A stretch of DNA of 64,000 nucleotides from Amoeboaphelidium protococcarum. Lineage: Eukaryota; Aphelidiomycota; Aphelidea. Location of the stretch: the NCBI GenBank assembly GCA_023515745.1, contig JALECJ010000255.1, positions 506,001-570,000 on the forward strand. Direction: 5' to 3'. The notes beneath the pieces are model-generated. The model ran no database searches. It was not told the DNA's origin and was given only the letters and a program-made list of their open reading frames with translations. Positions within the stretch are counted from its first letter, which is position 1; every line of letters starts with the position of its first letter. Below, one piece after another: positions 12,012-24,684 of this stretch. The translations under genes were made by a program, and so were the position numbers.

Positions 12012-13619
12012 TCATAATGTAAAGTCATACTCTTAGAATTATGTTTTAAAATCTTCTGTTAGTTGAACCTCTAAATGTTTTTTATAGACACAATCTCGCC
12101 AATCTGACTTCTTTTCAGCACCAATAAACTTGGCCATCACGGAGCGTCCTAGATTGATCTCAAAACGGTGTTGGAAGCGATAAATGTACATTTTACCAGT
12201 TGATGCCAAACTTAATGCAATATAACTTTCACATAACGGTGATGGAGATTGAAATTTAGCCGTCGACTCCACCATGGTTGCATCTAGTCCATACAGAGTA
12301 TGCAGCTCGTCATTGTACAGCTAAACTAATCGATCCTCATCCATCTATTCCTCGGCAATGGGTATGCATTACACGAATGAATGTTATGTCCTGTAATTTA
12401 TTTCTAGAAATACGGCAGTCTGCTTAAGATAGTTATACATTTACGTGATGGAAAGCATATACTTTTAAAGCTCAAGTTTTTATGCTTTACTATCATCACC
12501 TTCACTATCGCCATTCTCGGAATTGCTACTACTTAAAGGAGATAACAGACTACTCTGATGAGCAATGGGAATAATCAGAACATGATTCTTGCATAGAGGA
12601 CCTTTCGGAAGAGCCACATAGTAATATTTCCCAATGCTGACAATCAAATGAGATTCAATATCAGGATTACTAAGGCAGAACCAACACTTTTGTACATCAA
12701 TCACTTTAGTCGAAGGTGCACCTAGACGCTGCGACTTTTACGGACAATCCTGGATGAAATGCTCTGTGGACTTGCAGATCTTGCAAATGTATCCCGGCCG
12801 AGGCTTCTTTCGCTAATCTGCAGAGTTAGTACTAGTATTAGTAGCAGTAGCTGTCTTATTATCTGTATTATTAGCACTACCTGCTGCCTAAGTTAAAGTT
12901 CTCTTGGCTCTTTATGAAGAATATGGGGATGGAGTAATGTCAGCAGGAATCTAAGCACCAGATTACTTTGAGACTGTGAACGCGTAGAACCATCTCTACT
13001 TTTCATTATTACCATACTTGCCCAGTCCTATAAATCTAGTGTTAGTAAATTGATCATTCTCATCATAATAAAATGGTTCTCTCTCATAGAACACATTCTG
13101 ACCATCACTGAACACATACTTTGGTCTACATTGCTACATGACACGCAGAGCATCCTTACACGCCTTATCATCAGAATTAACGAAATCCACCATCTTTCTA
13201 GACTTTTTATTAATCTCAGAAGGCCATTATTAAGTAAGAAGAATATCAAAATTTACACCGGGGCGATTACTGAATTAAGAATCCATCTGATCACCACAAT
13301 CCATAAACTGATACGCCAATTATATGCCTTCAGCAGACTAAAATACACCATTACCAACAAATTAAATAATGTTTTCATTCACCAAACTCGATTATTAAGA
13401 CTAAGATTAAGACGAAGATTGTACTGCGAGCCTAGATTGACACGAATATATGCAGAGCTTCCCATCATAAGTACACAGATGATTGCCAGGATCACCAAGA
13501 CTGATTATCAAATCAAATGGTCCGTACTTTTCATTAATCTTTTCCAATTTCGATATAAATTCACTGTATAAAGTCTAACTTGAATCAATAAGACTACCAA
13601 CTATCAAAACTTTGGTCAT
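12012..13619 (-). CDS. CWF19L1: CWF19-like protein 1 (lariat/spliceosome-associated, Drn1 family)
   Basis: Partner of the lariat-debranching enzyme and late spliceosome (Drn1/CWF19L1). 535 residues, intronless; human CWF19L1 is 538. It opens with the metallophosphoesterase-like domain (MTKVLIVGSLIDSS..., ...LIISLGDPG), has a CCHC zinc knuckle near residues 273-290 (YICKICKSTEHFIQDCP), then the CwfJ C-terminal domain 1 (CWFCLSNPDIESHLIVSIG, HVLIIPIAHQ) and C-terminal domain 2 ending GRSVMAKFIG...DWRDCVYKKH. Numerous TAA/TAG codons are read as Gln. Confidence 0.93.
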
Positions 13620-16600
13620 CTCTATATCAAATGATAATAAACTATGAATATAGTCAATTAAAATGATGAGAAGGAACACTCTAGGTGAAGAGAGAAGCAA
13701 ATCTGAAAATAACGCGCAAAGATAACGCGTTCGTTCGAACAATCTTCCAGTAACTTTTCGTGCGAGTTAGCGATAGGTAGTAGAACTTGAGTACAGTAAT
13801 ACAGGCAGGCAGGCGGCTATAATCGCGTTTATTTGGCGCTTTTGTTAGAATGGAAATTAAATGTTTTGTGGTTTAATGGCGAATGAAGAAGAATGGTGCT
13901 TTATAGTTGATGAATTACTGTAGACCGACATAAGACGGTTCTAATATTGACAAATGAGTTTTTAAAGATTCCGTATAGCCACATATGGCGAATGCTGTCT
14001 GTCATCTGAAATTGGTTCGCTGAATAAGCCTATAATACACTAATTCATTAGTCTGTCTCAAATGCTGAAATCTACTGTACTGCTGGTAGTCCGCTCTCTC
14101 AAACCAATGGATGTCCCTGCTCGCCCATCTTTTCCAATATTCGCTCTATAATTCACAAGGCATCACTTTAATTACGGAGAAATAGGTAGCTTTAAAGAAT
14201 GTTTTATGGAAATTGGATGATTTCTCTGATCTCTCTTGGTGTTCTATGATACTGCATGTCAATTTCAAATGAATTTTTATAAAGAAGTTCCCTTCTGGCA
14301 CACAAATGAGTAGTGTACATATACGTGGCTCTCATTTGTATGCTACTCACAAAGACGTCGTGCATACAAAGCTATGATCAGAAGAATTTCCGTGATGTGG
14401 TACATGTACTGAAGAGATGCTGAAACTACTGCAGATGGACCAATCTGAGGTGTCATAAAGTTGCAGTTAGTGCTTAGCGTGAAGATGACAAAGCGCCTCC
14501 TAATAGGTTATTGTAAATGAGGCGCGACGCTTGTTTAAATATTGGAATCCTGAACGAATAGACTTTATTCGACTGGGTTACCTCAAATTTATTTAAAGTC
14601 TATAACGTCTTTTTAATATGGGGCGCAATAATTTCCTCATATGATAGAATAAATGGCCAATGAGGAAATGAATGGCTATCTGAGTTTGATGCTGCTTCAT
14701 ATGAAGGAGGATTCTACGATCAAATGACTATCAAAACTCTGTCTGATTGCGTCGGTATGAATATCTAAAAGTATGAGGTGCTTGTGGAGCAATATGATTA
14801 CTAAACTGCTCTAAGTATTATGGATGATGGCTGCTGCAGTGATCCTTTGTCAACAAGGTTCTGATCATATTTCTCTTGCTTCCATGATGTTTTTTAAAGC
14901 TTAGAGTAAAACTAATACTCGGAGTATGCTCTGCTATAAGTGGCGATTTGTGAAAAACGCAGGAAATGTAGAGGTTCTGGGTTAACTGGTGGCCTTTGAG
15001 CATCTGTTAGGAGTATAGCGTCTAGATCTGAACTCTACCGTCCTGCAAAATGCTGTCTGTAACGCATATATACTGAATAGATGAAAGTAGCGTTACTGTA
15101 CATTAGTTGCTTAATATGCATTTTAAAAGCATCTTATCAAGGACATAACTAAGGATATAAGTAAGCACTGCTATGATTGCAAAACTTTTGTTAGGATGAA
15201 GATTAAGCCCACTCGCGTCGCTTGATACTTACTTCCTTGGAGGTGCCTTCTTGCAGTGGGTGATGTTCAAAGATTGCAAGAAATCAACGTACTGTTATAA
15301 AAATGACTTTTGCATTTATGGTTTAAGTCTGGAGCACTGGTCAAAGATCACTATGGACTTTGTGGTCCATTTGTTACCCCAACTATTCTGGTTAAAAGTA
15401 TGTAAATATAGTGGTAGGCTGTCTCAACTACTATTACTATTTAATAGAGAAGTATGATTAAAATAGACCGGGAATATGGTGTGGTTAGGACGGTAATAGC
15501 ACAGTGTTGATAAGGCTTATATTGTATCCAATTGGTCACTGTATTGTCGAAATCTGGGCTATGATCGCTTCCTTATTTCGCAAGGGATGGATGATAAACG
15601 CGCGACTATTGAGGTCCGCAATAAAGTCGTGTAACATATTATTGACTCTAAGTTGGGCATGCCTAATCCTGCTGATGTGGAAAGCCTAACTGACATATCT
15701 TAAGCCTTGGCTACAAAAATGGCGGAAAAGAGAAAGGATGTGGTTTTCGAGAGTAACGATCCGACGGTGAAGTCTACTTGGGCAAGAAAATAGAAGGTCT
15801 TCACGTACTGGGAGAATTGCTGCAGGCGTGGAGCAAGAATCAATCAGCTGGTCTAGCTTCTTGGAGTTCAGGTGCTGGAGTTTAGCGAACTTCCGTGGAG
15901 CTTTGTTTTTCAAGGCTAAAGAAGATGACTTGCTCCTGCTGGCAAATTTCATACGAGAGAAGATTCAAGCTGGAGATTACTATCCCTTTTCATCTGTATA
16001 CGCTGCATCACCCCACCCCCTCTCTTGCGCAGTCTGGACGAATCACGAAGATCACTTCTTTCCAAAGCTTATAGCGTGATGCTAGTGGCGTTGGGTTGGA
16101 CTAAAATGTTGGCACCAGTAAGGCGACTGGTTTACGGGAGGCGTTCAGAATGATATCACAACATGATTCTAAAGAGGTTAAAAGAGGGTGCTGAAACTTC
16201 CCGGTGAGAACAAGGACTGCCTCTAAGAGCGCCAAACATTGAAACCAAAAATAGAGCAGTAATTCCAAGTGCTTTTTCACCTTAAAAATTATGATAGTTA
16301 ATTCAGTCGGATGTACAGTATATAGTAGTTATCCGTATAATCGTTATAATGCTGAATCTAAATTTACATTGATGCATCCTATTTAATAAACGATCAAATA
16401 TTTAAGCCGATAGAGAATTCTCCAGCATACAATAATGAACTGAAGAACCATATTAACGCAATGTATAATGATTTGAAAAGTGCTGTAGAGTGCACGCCTC
16501 AGTTGTCGTTTCAAATCGACGCGTTTCAGCCGTCTTCTTTTCTGCCAACTTACTGTTAAGCCCACCCGACAATCTAACTGCCTTTGTCATTCGTCATATT

Positions 16601-16653
16601 ATTACAGTGCATAAAGTCTCTCTTTTTGAAACTGTTGAGATATTATTATAACA
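13620..16653. other. Three-kb unresolved region with coding-like fragments in shifting frames
   Basis: No single frame is open, but many stretches look like protein on the + strand: 13877 onward (MANEEEWCFIVDELLQTDIRRF), about 14030-14215 (QMLKSTVLLVVRSLKPMDVP...), about 14225-14420 (FYDTACQFQMNFYKEVPFWH...), 14480-14650 (PPNRLLQMRRDACLNIGIL...), 14665-15080 (two frames that a 61-nt intron at about 14754-14814 with a TACTAAAC branch site would join), 15130-15230 (KHCYDCKTFVRMKIKP), 15255-15400, 15490-15930, 15830-16078 and 16350-16640. Either this is one intron-rich gene or two, or a decayed gene or transposon with frameshifts. I could not join it and recognise no family. Confidence 0.35.
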
Positions 16654-18243
16654 ATGAGTGGTGTAAGTTCTTAAAATGGAAAGGGAGCTTTGGTGAGTAC
16701 TCCAACAAAGGATGACTAGTAAAGAGATGATAGTTCCCCATAGAAAGTCGTGGACGTTGTCAACCAATATTTAATTAATAATGGACTTGAACTTCTTCGT
16801 ATTGACAAGAATTCTTTAAATGATCCAGTGCTGGTGAATGTTCTGGACCACCTCATGACATAATTAAATAGTGAACATTATCATTCCTCTAGTAGTGCAG
16901 AGAAATCACACATGGTGGCCCTGTAACATTCTCAGAGTGTCCTTGAAGGGAAGAATGCGGCGCTGTAAAGGCGACTGGACGACGCGGAACGAGAATTGTT
17001 TCAGCTCCGATAAAAGTTGGCAAATTCTCAGGCGGGCGCGAAATAACTGGAGAAGTCAGTTACCACTCTGAAGGAGGAACTGCGCCTGTGCAAGTAATCT
17101 CTTGCGAATGTCAAGTCAACTTATGCTCATGAATTGAAGAAGAAGGAGACTGAGTATTTGAAAGTGAAGAATTTGTATTAGAAGACTGTGACTGATGGCA
17201 TGAAGGCACAAAAGTTTGATGTCAAAGTTGTAGATGGACTTGATGCTGGTACACGCCATTTCGGTTCGCAGTTGTAGAAAGACAAGTCTGTAATCGCTAA
17301 TGAGGTGGCATAGTAAATCATATAAAGTCTGGAGAGTACTAAAGACGAGCTTCTGGGGGAGATCAATCATCTCAAACATTAATTGGTGCAGGTGTTTCAA
17401 TTGATATAATCTATCTTGATTGAAGACTAACAGTCATCCGACATTCTGAAATCAGTTGTGAAAAATTAGCTGTAACTACCCGCCAGTGTTAGTAAAGATA
17501 ATATCCAATAGGCGTTTGAAGTTGCTTTTATAGAGCTGAAGATTCGTCTGATTGAGTACGAAAAGAAGGTGAATGTTATCACGTAAGAAGGTTAGTTGAA
17601 GAATGAGCAGATTTAAAACTTGCAGTCCTAGATTGAAGAATTGAAACATCTCATTGATGAGCAGGCTTAGTTGTTGGACACCTCCCTGACTAAATTCGGC
17701 AAGTCTTCAAACAAGCGTTCCCCTATGTAGAGTAATCGAGTTGCAGATAATGTTAATTCTGAGTAGACAAAGCAGCTGGTTGAGACTCTGAATGCCCAAC
17801 GCGATCAGCTTGAACGTGAAAGAGTAAAGTTTACAGAGGCTGCCCTCAAACTTGGTAAAGAGCGCGAGAGATTTGAATAGGAGAAATAGGAGTTTGAGAA
17901 GGCATCCAGACAAGTGGTGGCTTAGAAAGTGTTGACTGAACTGCCGGCGACTCCTCAGTGGTTGAAGAATTACGGAAATATTCAAACGTATGGACGCAGT
18001 CAAGTGCCGTAGTAATCCAGTCCCATCACGTCTTCAGATCAAGTTGGAAAGCTGGTATCTTCGCCATTTAATATTCATTTGAGTAGTATAACGAAGCAGA
18101 CTATGAGCAGTGTTAGCGTTCTGCCTATGCATGGTGATGCTGTTACTGTTAATGACAATATCAACAAACTGAACAATTTTGGAATGATTTAGGAGCTGGC
18201 TCATCTCACCGTAGAAGAAGGTCAAGAGAATAAAGACAATTGA
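16654..18243 (+). CDS. SSX2IP: Coiled-coil protein of the ADIP / SSX2IP family
   Basis: Probable centrosome or spindle-pole protein of the ADIP (afadin- and alpha-actinin-binding) family. 529 residues, intronless. The N-terminal part (about 30-75) carries VDVVNQYLINNGLELLRI, fitting the short globular start of ADIP proteins. Coiled coils follow (about 90-190 and 280-410), rich in Gln coded by TAA/TAG. The most telling stretch is RERVKFTEAALKLGKERERF followed by a hydrophobic TELPATPQWLK, as in ADIP-domain proteins. The C-terminal 100 residues are Ser/Asn-rich and probably disordered. The assignment rests on motif resemblance from memory; another long coiled-coil family is possible. Confidence 0.65.
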
Positions 18244-18354
18244 TACTCTAAAGTGAAATGTGTAAATGTTACTACCACAGTTTTATTGACTCCAATTGCC
18301 ATTTTATGTATTCACTCATACTTTTAAAAGCTCACAATTAAGCAATTCTCTATC

Positions 18355-21279
18355 TCAGTTGGTGTACTGAGAAGCCCAAGACTCAACTGCTGCACGATCA
18401 CGCTGCAAATACTTGGCATGAGTGTCAATCTTCTCCAAACTCTGTTGGATAGCACGGCTGATAGCCTTTACCTCCTTGCCATTGAAGAATTGCTCAACAT
18501 CGGCATACATGTCAGCACTAGAGAAATCCTCCGTAGAAGAAGACACAATGCGGCTCAACAACGACATGGATCCAGAGTAATAACGATCATACAACACCTA
18601 CCAGTTATCCTTGACCCATTTCCAAGCCAATCTGCGACCTTGAGTGTTGGAAGCGACGGGAGACACGACGTAAATGATATCCTGAGGACGTACCTAATCA
18701 CTCAGACCAAAGTCAAGAGTACGCAGTAGTAAACTTTCATCTTGAGTAGATCCTAGAGCACCCAAGGCGACCAGCTTCTGATCAGCAACTTTAGTCTCTT
18801 GATAAATCTTGAGCACAGCCTCATACTCCTTCACTCCTCCATTACGCAGGACGACAGCAAACACAGCACCGCGCAGATTCGGGTGTATAGATTCTTGGTT
18901 GCCGCCAATGAACAAATCAAACCTCTTTCTGCACTCTGCAATGATATCAGCATCATCGGATTTACCGGCGACACCAATGACCAGAGTACGAAGCATAGCT
19001 TTCAAATGATTCTCCTTCTCAGCATACTCCCAGCCAAGAGACTTTGCCACAGGACCAAACATGTTACGAGACAATTGCTTCAACTTATCAGTGACGACTT
19101 TAGGCTCAGACCACCAGATTGAGCGCACTTTGCCCAACTCGGCCGCAATCTCATTCCACACGACGTAGTTATCTTCGCTCTTAAAATTCTCCAGCAGCTT
19201 CACACCATTTACCACAGAGGTGTGTCCGGATTCTGCAAGTGCAAAAGCATCAGCAAGAATACCAACGCGATCACTTTTACTCAACTTACCATTCTTAATG
19301 GCGGCACCAATATTGCTCAAAGCTTTAGCCTCGTAGTTGGTACGATAGAATCCAGTCTACTCAAAGTTCAGCTTATAAAAGAAGCCGGCAGCGCTCTATT
19401 AGCTACTGGTAGAGGGCAATGTGATACGACCTGCCTTCGTATCCAGAATATCAGAGGAAGGCTGAACTTCATTTGCAGAGGTAACAACCTGAACTGGAAT
19501 GAACCACAGGCTATCCTTCTCGACCTCACCGCTTGCAAGAAAACGCTACTGCTTAAGCTGCAAAGTCAATTTAGAAGAATCACCGCCAACTTCCTCAACG
19601 TTCACAACTGGATAGCCCACTTGGCGAGTCCACGAAGTCATCAACTTTCCGACGGGTTTACCACTGGCAGCCTCCAATGCAGCCCACAAATCTTTAGTCT
19701 ACGCATTTCTATACTTGAACTGCTGCAGATAATTGCAAACTCCAGTCTGGAAATCCTTCTCACCAAGATAGTTCGCCAACATGCGGATTACACTGGCTCC
19801 TTTACTATAACTGATGGCGTCAAAGATCTGATGAATCTCAGCAGGATTCTTCACCGGGACTTCGATAGGGTGACTAGACTTGAGACTGTCCAGGTTGAGA
19901 CCACGTTAAAAGTCATCATTCACAAACTAAGTCCACACCTTCCACTCAGGGAATACATGATCGGTGGCCAACCAGCCAGCCCAAGTAGCGAATCCTTCAT
20001 TCAGCCACAAGTCAGACCACCACTCAAAGGTGACTAGATTACCAAACCATTGATGAGCCAGTTCATGACTAACAACATAAGCAATATTCTGCTTGGCTCT
20101 TGCAGCACTAGACTTCTCATTGAATAACAAATACACAGTCCTATAAGTGACCAGACCAAAATTCTCCATAGCACCAGCACTGAAATCAGGAATTGCGACT
20201 AGGTCCATCTTTGGCAGTGGATAAGCAATCTTAAAGTACTTGGCAAAAAATTGTAGAACCTTAACACAAGTATCCAATGCAAATCTACCCTCTTCAGACA
20301 GGCCTTTAGTAGTGAAAACACGCACCAGAGTCTTCTACTCATCCGCGGTATGAGACTCAATATAGTCCAACTCACCGACAACCATGGCCAGCAGATAAGT
20401 AGACATGATAGGGGAGGTGGCAAACTTCACCTCCTTCTATCCATTTCCAACCTGCTTAGTGCTGATATCATTCATGTTGCTTAGAGCAGTGTACTTCTCA
20501 TCACAGGTGATCGTAACGTCAAATGTGGCCTTCAGAGACGGCTCATCCCAACACGGCAGAGCTTTACGAGCATCGGTAGGCTCAAACTGGGTGACCACCA
20601 GGTGCTTCTTCTTACCACTGACAGCATCCTCATACTGAGATCTGTAGAAGCCAGCCATCTTGTCATTGTGCAAGCCAACATACTTCACAAACAGTTTCAC
20701 TTTCTGACCAGACGCGACGGACTTCTCCAACTAAAATCTAACAATCTCTTCCTTCTCAATCTTCTACACCTTGGTAACACTGATCTTGGAAGAACCATCT
20801 ACCAGCAGGTACGCCTCTTCAACCTCAATCTCCACAGCATTCAGCACAATCTCACTAGAATCCTGCTTCACGTCAAGGTCAATTGTGACTTGACCATTGA
20901 ACTTGAAAGTCTCCAAGTTGGGCCACACATGCAAGTCATAATGGGTAGGCTTAACATTAGTAGGCAACACATCTCTATCCAAAAAGTCAACATCGGTGTA
21001 CATGATGGACGGCATATCGTTATTGTTGTAGTTGTTTAACGTGTGTTGAGAATGAAAGTGACCGTCGCTGCTCTTCTGCAGTTCAAAACAGGAAAGCGCG
21101 AGCAGAAACCCAACGGCCGCCACTACGAACAGCAGTCTTGATAACTCCCATCTTATAGCAGTCTTTTACTATTTGTTCTTTACATTTAAATCATCAGTAC
21201 TCTAAGCTGACTAATTAATTAACGGCTCACTGTCTTCCACTGTTAGTTGTTCCCTCCCTTAAAGTTTCTTGGGTGTCAT
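18355..21279 (-). CDS. Membrane-anchored M1 aminopeptidase (aminopeptidase N / puromycin-sensitive type)
   Basis: Zinc metallo-aminopeptidase that removes N-terminal residues from peptides. 974 residues, single exon. The start at 21279 (MTPKKLQGRE...) gives a 48-residue cytoplasmic head, then a membrane segment at 49-65 ([17 protein letters not shown]), which makes it a type II ectoenzyme like aminopeptidase N. Catalytic motifs: GAMENFG (about 368), [10 protein letters not shown] (about 403) and the downstream zinc-binding Glu in [11 protein letters not shown]. The C-terminal ERAP1-like helical domain follows to [10 protein letters not shown] nearer ATG at about 21146 is in another frame and leads to an early TGA. 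Convergent with the SSX2IP-like gene, 111 bp apart. Confidence 0.94.
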
Positions 21280-21937
21280 GATAGCTTCTAAAAGTCTTTT
21301 CCTTTGTTCTGTGTGCAGTGGAAGGAAAACGTTTAGAATTGCCGTTTCACAAAAGCTGTGCAAATTCGTTGGGAACGGCTATAGATTGTATTGTTCGCCT
21401 GTACTCCATAATGAATTAAATTGAAATTTTATTAATTTCAGCATAGTACGCGTTTTTCTTTCCTCTTTTGTGGCCTAGTTATTAATCTAGTCCATGTTAT
21501 AATGGTGATGATCATTCTAATCGTAGTCTGGATGACCTCTTGACACTTCTTTACACGAAAAATTAAGACGAGTGATTTTAAAATGTCTCATGGAAATTTG
21601 GGTGTCTATCAAACATCTCATCATACTTTGAAACTTATGGGTATTAAAACTATACTATTGAATCAGTAAGTATACATTTATCGGCGTAAGCACGAATTTA
21701 GTAATGCAGCTTAAATTCAATTTTCAATGATGTCAAAATGCTTTATCAACAAAAACTAATTGATTACTATAAAGGATGATCATATTTTCAGGTGAATGTA
21801 TGCCTAGTTTCAAAACAAACTTGGTTATGCTGCTGATTGAATGAACTGCTGATCAAACAATGAAAGTTTCATATTTAAAATGACCCTTCTCACTTGCAAC
21901 AATCATAACACATTTTGACATTGTTATAATAGAACCA
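21280..21937. other. Intergenic stretch with one coding-like upstream exon candidate
   Basis: Mostly AT-rich with no long frame. A short ATG-initiated stretch at 21583 to about 21668 (MSHGNLGVYQTSHHTLKLMG...) ends at a good GTAAGT donor. It could be a 5' exon of the LRR gene that follows, but I could not find an acceptor that joins it in frame. Confidence 0.3.
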
Positions 21938-22794
21938 ATGGAGATTATTAGTAGAAAAGAGTGTGAATAAAACTACTGTTACAATCTGAGTATGTGTCCA
22001 ATTCGCGGATCTAAAGTGATGACTTAGCTCGTTTTGCAGGTAAGTTTCACCGTCAATTGATCAATCTAAATGTCAAAATTATTACCATTGCATTGTAGAA
22101 ATAAAATTTGAGTAATATCATATGGCTCACCTCACTAAAAACTCTTACACTCTTGGATTTATCAAACAATGTACTAACATGTAAGGCTTCTATCGTTATT
22201 TTATTTGGGATTCCAATATCAATTCATTTTGTAGGCGTTCCATCGTTGATCAATCTGCGAGAGTTGACGAGCATAAATCTATCAGGCAATCGACTAACCA
22301 AAATGCCTGAACTTCCTATTAGCCTAGAGTATGTTGATCTCTCTGACAATTCTATATAGTATCTTCAGCCAATTACGATATTGCCGCGTTTGACAACTTT
22401 AAATATCTCTGGTAATATGTTGGAGTCGTTTGATGCGCAGTGTTGTGAAAAGATGCCTGATTTGCAAAATTTATATGTTTCAGGAAACGCAGATCTTCAT
22501 ACCGAATGTTTGCATCAGTTCAATGAATTAAGATGGTTGAATATCATCAATAACTCGTAGAATTTACAATAGATATTATCTCTCTGTCACCAGCTGTACA
22601 ATTTGGAGCGGCTTTACATTAATCCGTCATTAGTCACGAAAGATTCATCGGGAATTAATTTTGAAGCACTGGATTAGATAATTTTGGCGGCACCATGGTT
22701 GCACATAATAAATGAGTTCTTAATTACTGATGAGTATGTACTGGCTTTATTTAAGTAAAAGAAAAGAAGACTACGCGTCGATAAGTTATAATGA
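21938..22794 (+). CDS. Small leucine-rich repeat protein
   Basis: LRR protein of about 247 residues in three exons: 21938-22039, 22099-22180 and 22235-22794. Introns are 59 nt (22040-22098) and 54 nt (22181-22234), both GTAAG...TGTAG or TTGTAG. Repeats follow the LxxLxLSxN pattern: LTLLDLSNNVLTCV, LTSINLSGNRLTKMPEL, LEYVDLSDNSI, LTTLNISGNMLESF, LQNLYVSGN, LRWLNIINN. No signal peptide or membrane segment is visible, so it is probably intracellular, perhaps of the SDS22/LRR-adaptor kind. The start is uncertain; upstream exons may exist. The final sense codon is TAA directly before TGA. Confidence 0.75.
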
Positions 22795-23080
22795 TGTTTG
22801 TCACGAATAGACAATTCAATAGATCATCATGAAAATGCTCAATCATTTCTCTATGCGAGAATCATATAAATCTAAATATAAGGGCGCATCGTATAGTTTG
22901 CCGGTAGTAAAGATTGAGTTTTCCGGCACATTTTATAAACTGTGGCTTAGTTTTATAGAACCGTGATCAAATTGTGGGAATAAAATGCACCCCCTGTGAT
23001 TATATAATTTTTGAAAAGCGCATCGTGCTTACAAACCAGCCACAATTTTACATCTTTTTCCCACAATTATTGTCCACACC

Positions 23081-23749
23081 ATGAAGACCTTTATTTATTT
23101 AGCAGTAATTTACATTGGCGCAAGCTTTGCATTGCCAAATCATAGTTCTGCACCCGTGTCAGGCTAATCAGTATCTGAAGGCGCTCTGCAAATTCCTGAT
23201 CAGTATCATGTCAAGTCCACCTCTAAGAGCTAGTTTTTTGGCACATATCCTGTGGAAGATGTGTATGATTACAAGAATTTGAAGCTGAAGTCAAGCATGG
23301 CTTTTGCTAATATGAGGCGTACGGTCATTGTCAAGAATGGACAAACTTCCATTTACTACAGAAGTACTGATAGCCCATATGAATGTGTTGTCTATCAGGG
23401 GATCCCACGTGACGCGTTCAAGAAGCCTGAATACCAATTTACGCGTCTCACTGAGTTTGCTGACAAGAAAGTCAAAGAGTACGCTAGTGATCTTAACAAT
23501 CGCGATGGTACTGACATTAAGCTGTGGCTGTATGTCGATGCTGAGACTGGTGCTCGTGTTGGTGCATTAGAGGAGCAAATGCTGGTTACCGGAGATTGGA
23601 TCGAAACCAAGTAATATGTGGATTACTATTCTGAGGAGCAACCTGATGAAAGTGCATTCCAACCTCCGGCAGATGTCAAATGCCAAGATGGTGAAGTCTT
23701 AACGGTACCACTGAATTTGAGCTTTAAATAGTTTGTCATGCAACACTGA
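23081..23749 (+). CDS. Secreted ependymin/LolA-like protein
   Basis: 222-residue secreted protein of unknown role, intronless. A signal peptide (MKTFIYLAVIYIGASFAL) is followed by a domain with the pattern of ependymin/LolA-like folds: KLWLYVDAETGARVG (a strand with the family's 'D..TG.PV' turn), then VDYYSEEQPDESAFQPPADVKC, where D/E..xF.PP...C near the C-terminus is characteristic of ependymin-related and LolA-like secreted proteins. Only a few cysteines. The family call is from the C-terminal pattern only; the fold would have to be checked with a profile search. Confidence 0.6.
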
Positions 23750-23881
23750 TCAATTCTGTGAACGTAAGTAGGTGAGATTAATGAGTGGTATTGATCAATT
23801 TTGAAATCAATGAAATTTAACTAAATTCAATTCGTGGCAATAACTACGTACGGTGAATAATGTCATTAACATACATTTTAT

Positions 23882-24473
23882 TCATTTCTTTAATGCATAC
23901 TTGGAAGTCCATTCCCGTGCAGTCTTTTCAAATTCTTGACGATTCTCACGGTATTGAGAAGCAGCAATGTTATTCAGAGGATCATCCGGATTTGGCTGCT
24001 CCATCAGCAATTATATCTCTTTAAGCACTACATACTGAAGACAAAATAGTCTAAATCGCTATAATAATAAACTGATTAAACTCTACCTTCTAAAACGCGC
24101 AGAGATGGTTTCCAGCTATCAGTCTTGAGTAGTGTCAAGCAGATGTTACCATCATCGTCAATGTTGGGATGATAAACCTTCTGACTAAACTTTATTTAAG
24201 GTGGTTTGAATGGATAATCACTAGGAAATATGATATCTAAAGCAAAGAAGCCTTTTGCATACGGCGAATTGCTCTACAAGCATTTAAATGTGTCAATAAT
24301 AATAATATGATAGCAGTATATCAAAATCTTACAGGACCTTGAAACCCAACTGACCAATTGGAAATGTCATCATCCACTGGACCACCATACATGCCGTCAG
24401 GTAAATTACTAGTAAAGTATTACGCCTCTTGCATGATTCTTTTGTGCAATCTAGGAGGAGCCTATGCAGACAT
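23882..24473 (-). CDS. Ubiquitin-conjugating enzyme E2, UBC4/UBE2D-like
   Basis: E2 enzyme that carries ubiquitin as a thioester for transfer by E3 ligases. 157 residues, three exons: 24473-24333, 24273-24087 and 24027-23882; both introns are 59 nt. Core motifs: DYPFKPPQIKF, HPN (VYHPNIDDDGNICLTLL, catalytic Cys about residue 92), SWKPSLRV, and a C-terminal helix EFEKTAREWTSKYA much like UBE2D/UBE2N. The exact class within the E2 family is not fixed by eye. Divergent from NBP35, with 211 bp between starts. Confidence 0.9.
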
Positions 24474-24684
24474 ACTTTTATATAGTTGTATAGAAAGCAA
24501 AAATTTTGTTCTAATTACACGATCACGTCAATAATCTACAGGAAACAGCCAAGTCGTTGAAAGCTCTTCTTTGCTTTCGCCGCAGAAAACTATACAAATT
24601 AAAGTATCACCATCATCCAGATTACCTCCTTAATTACTTCTTGTCATTTTGATACTAGCTTGATAAATAGTAAAATTAGACGAT

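Noticed and set aside
13050-13571. + strand frame of 173 codons
   Set aside because: Antisense shadow of CWF19L1; composition (Leu/Ile/Arg-rich) follows from complemented Gln, Asp and Asn codons.
19222-20037. + strand frame of 271 codons
   Set aside because: Antisense to the M1 aminopeptidase, which carries all catalytic motifs on the minus strand.
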